Assembly: GCA_013362385.1 (NCBI GenBank)
Contig: JABFWC010000343.1
Location: 1 to 6,924 of the forward strand
Reading direction: 5' to 3'
Source: Pseudarthrobacter sp.
GTDB taxonomy: Bacteria; Actinomycetota; Actinomycetes; Actinomycetales; Micrococcaceae
Length of the DNA stretch: 6,924 nt
The number at the start of each line of letters is the position of its first letter. The stretch's first letter is position 1. Made by a program: the position numbers and the translations under genes. The notes under the pieces are model-generated. The model worked only from the letters and a program-made list of their open reading frames with translations. It had not been told where the DNA came from and made no database searches. Shown here piece by piece: positions 6,088 through 6,924 of the stretch.

Positions 6088-6115
6088 GGTGCCTGGCGGC
6101 CCACCGAAAGGCGCT
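6088..6115 (+). promoter_or_regulatory. Hairpin covering the methyltransferase ribosome binding site
   Basis: GGTGCCT (6088-6094) can pair with AGGCGCT (6109-6115), seven pairs including two wobbles, around a 14-base loop. The 3' arm contains most of the AAAGG (6107-6111) that serves the ATG at 6119, so folding would hide the ribosome binding site. This is a hand-drawn fold without energy calculation. Confidence 0.25.
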
Positions 6116-6118
6116 GTT

Positions 6119-6924
6119 ATGCCACCTGCCGAATCATCGTCCCCGCCCTCCGCTGCGCCCGCGGCCCCGCCTGCAGTTCCACCGGGGCCCGTGGCCTTCT
6201 CCGGCATCGTCTCCCAACTGCGTTCAGCGGGCTGTGTCTTCGCCGAGGAGGAAGCCCGGCTCCTGCTCGCTGAGGCTTCGGGGCCGGGGCAGCTCGCGGA
6301 CAATGTCCGACGCCGGGTCCAGGGCGAACCGCTGGAATACATCCTGGGCTGGGCGGAGTTCGCGGGGCTGCGGATTGCCGTCGAGCCTGGGGTGTTCGTT
6401 CCGCGCAGGCGCACGGAACTTCTGGTCAACGAAGCCGTGGCCCTGCTCACGGCGGACCCGGTCCCGCCGGCACCGACTGTTGTCGACCTTTGCTCTGGAT
6501 CAGGGGCGGTCGGAGCTGCCATCCTGCGCAGATTGCCGGGGGTGGAATTGCACGCCACTGACATTGATCCGGCCGCCGTTGCCTGCGCTCGACGGAATGT
6601 TGCGCTACTCGGTGGGAGGGTACACGTGGGCGACCTGTTCCGCGCCCTCCCGCCAGGACTGCACGGACAGGTCCAACTGCTGGCCGTCAACGCACCCTAC
6701 GTACCGACTGACGCCATCCGGACAATGCCACCCGAGGCGCGCCTGCACGAACCTGCTGTCTCACTGGACGGCGGCCCGGACGGCTTGGACTTTCACCGCC
6801 GTCTTGCTGCCGAGGCCAGCGAATGGCTCGCACCTGGAGGCTACTTGCTCATCGAAACCAGCGGTCAGCAGGCCGCGGCGACCGCCGCAATCCTGGCCGC
6901 AGCCGGCTTCGGCTTGAGGACGGT
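6119..6924 (+). CDS. PrmC/HemK-related protein-(glutamine-N5) methyltransferase (3' end outside window)
   Basis: The frame is open for 268 codons to the right edge; related proteins are about 280 residues, so little is missing. It is an S-adenosylmethionine-dependent class I methyltransferase. After a Pro/Ala/Ser-rich start comes a short helical domain, GEPLEYILGWAEFAGL (69-84), VFVPRRRTE (92-100), the AdoMet-binding loop VVDLCSGSGAVG (121-132), the acidic strand end ATDIDPAAV (146-154), and NAPYVPT (191-197). The last replaces the NPPY of canonical PrmC, which methylates the GGQ glutamine of release factors. NAPY, the short N-terminal domain and LDGGPDGLDFHRRL (216-229) point to the PrmC-related family of unknown target rather than PrmC itself. 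I chose ATG 6119, with AAAGG seven bases upstream; the frame is also open back to ATG 5978, which has no ribosome binding site. The family call is firm, the start moderate, the substrate unknown. Confidence 0.88.
   Translation, partial: MPPAESSSPPSAAPAAPPAVPPGPVAFSGIVSQLRSAGCVFAEEEARLLLAEASGPGQLADNVRRRVQGEPLEYILGWAEFAGLRIAVEPGVFVPRRRTELLVNEAVALLTADPVPPAPTVVDLCSGSGAVGAAILRRLPGVELHATDIDPAAVACARRNVALLGGRVHVGDLFRALPPGLHGQVQLLAVNAPYVPTDAIRTMPPEARLHEPAVSLDGGPDGLDFHRRLAAEASEWLAPGGYLLIETSGQQAAATAAILAAAGFGLRT

Larger units (their letters stand above)
5894..6118. other. Intergenic gap between the NmrA-like gene and the methyltransferase gene
   Basis: The first 70 bases are clearly more AT-rich than the flanking genes, which fits a promoter region. 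The best pair I can draw for the downstream gene is TTCCTG (5951-5956) and TAGCAT (5974-5979) with a 17-base spacer; this is weak. I see no convincing terminator after the NmrA-like gene. From ATG 5978 onward the frame of the downstream methyltransferase is open without a stop (the last in-frame stop is TGA at 5945-5947), so the gene could start upstream of my chosen start. The gap also holds the orphan Shine-Dalgarno sequence annotated separately. Confidence 0.4.

Noticed and set aside
6234..6917. Plus-strand open frame of 227 codons inside the methyltransferase gene
   Set aside because: It is in another frame than the methyltransferase, lacks any recognisable domain and is rich in Ser/Arg/Pro, as expected for an out-of-frame reading.
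1..6924. tRNA, rRNA, CRISPR array, insertion sequence or phage-related content
   Set aside because: No cloverleaf, no regularly spaced repeats, no transposase or integrase motifs and no flanking inverted repeats were seen on either strand.

Overview
The window looks like a chromosomal segment of a high-GC actinobacterium. The coding sequences are strongly biased to G/C in third codon positions, and the protein set (a GAF-ANTAR regulator, an actinobacterial-type MalQ with a long N-terminal region, a PrmC-related methyltransferase) recalls the Micrococcaceae (Arthrobacter/Pseudarthrobacter). That genus-level guess comes from memory of similar proteins, not from a search. I see no mobile element, CRISPR array, tRNA or rRNA.

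Layout. Left part, minus strand: an aldo/keto reductase (565-1611), followed 36 bases downstream by a DUF488 family gene (1-528) whose 3' end lies outside the window; the two are probably one operon. A 179-base divergent intergenic region (1612-1790) separates them from the plus-strand genes. It holds a strong ribosome binding site and a perfect 10-base palindrome on the reductase side. On the other side a TATATT -10 element sits so close to the next start codon that the mRNA is probably leaderless. Plus strand: a GAF-ANTAR protein, a predicted RNA-binding antiterminator (1791-2525); a 181-base gap with two GC-rich hairpins and a probable extended -10 promoter; malQ, 4-alpha-glucanotransferase (2707-4911); an NmrA-like NAD(P)-binding reductase 16 bases downstream with its own strong ribosome binding site (4928-5893); a 225-base gap with an orphan Shine-Dalgarno sequence; and a PrmC/HemK-related methyltransferase (6119 to the right edge, 3' end missing).

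How the genes relate. Only MalQ has a firmly assignable pathway, maltodextrin and glycogen metabolism. The two oxidoreductases, the DUF488 protein and the methyltransferase have no obvious common pathway with it, so most of the window reads as ordinary chromosomal housekeeping and accessory metabolism. The most interesting regulatory possibility is that the GAF-ANTAR protein acts on the malQ leader directly downstream of it. That leader (about 2622-2706) can be drawn as two adjacent small hairpins whose loops fit the AxxGxx pattern of ANTAR targets, but the pairing is weak and the proposal is speculative. I found no convincing new multi-gene system.
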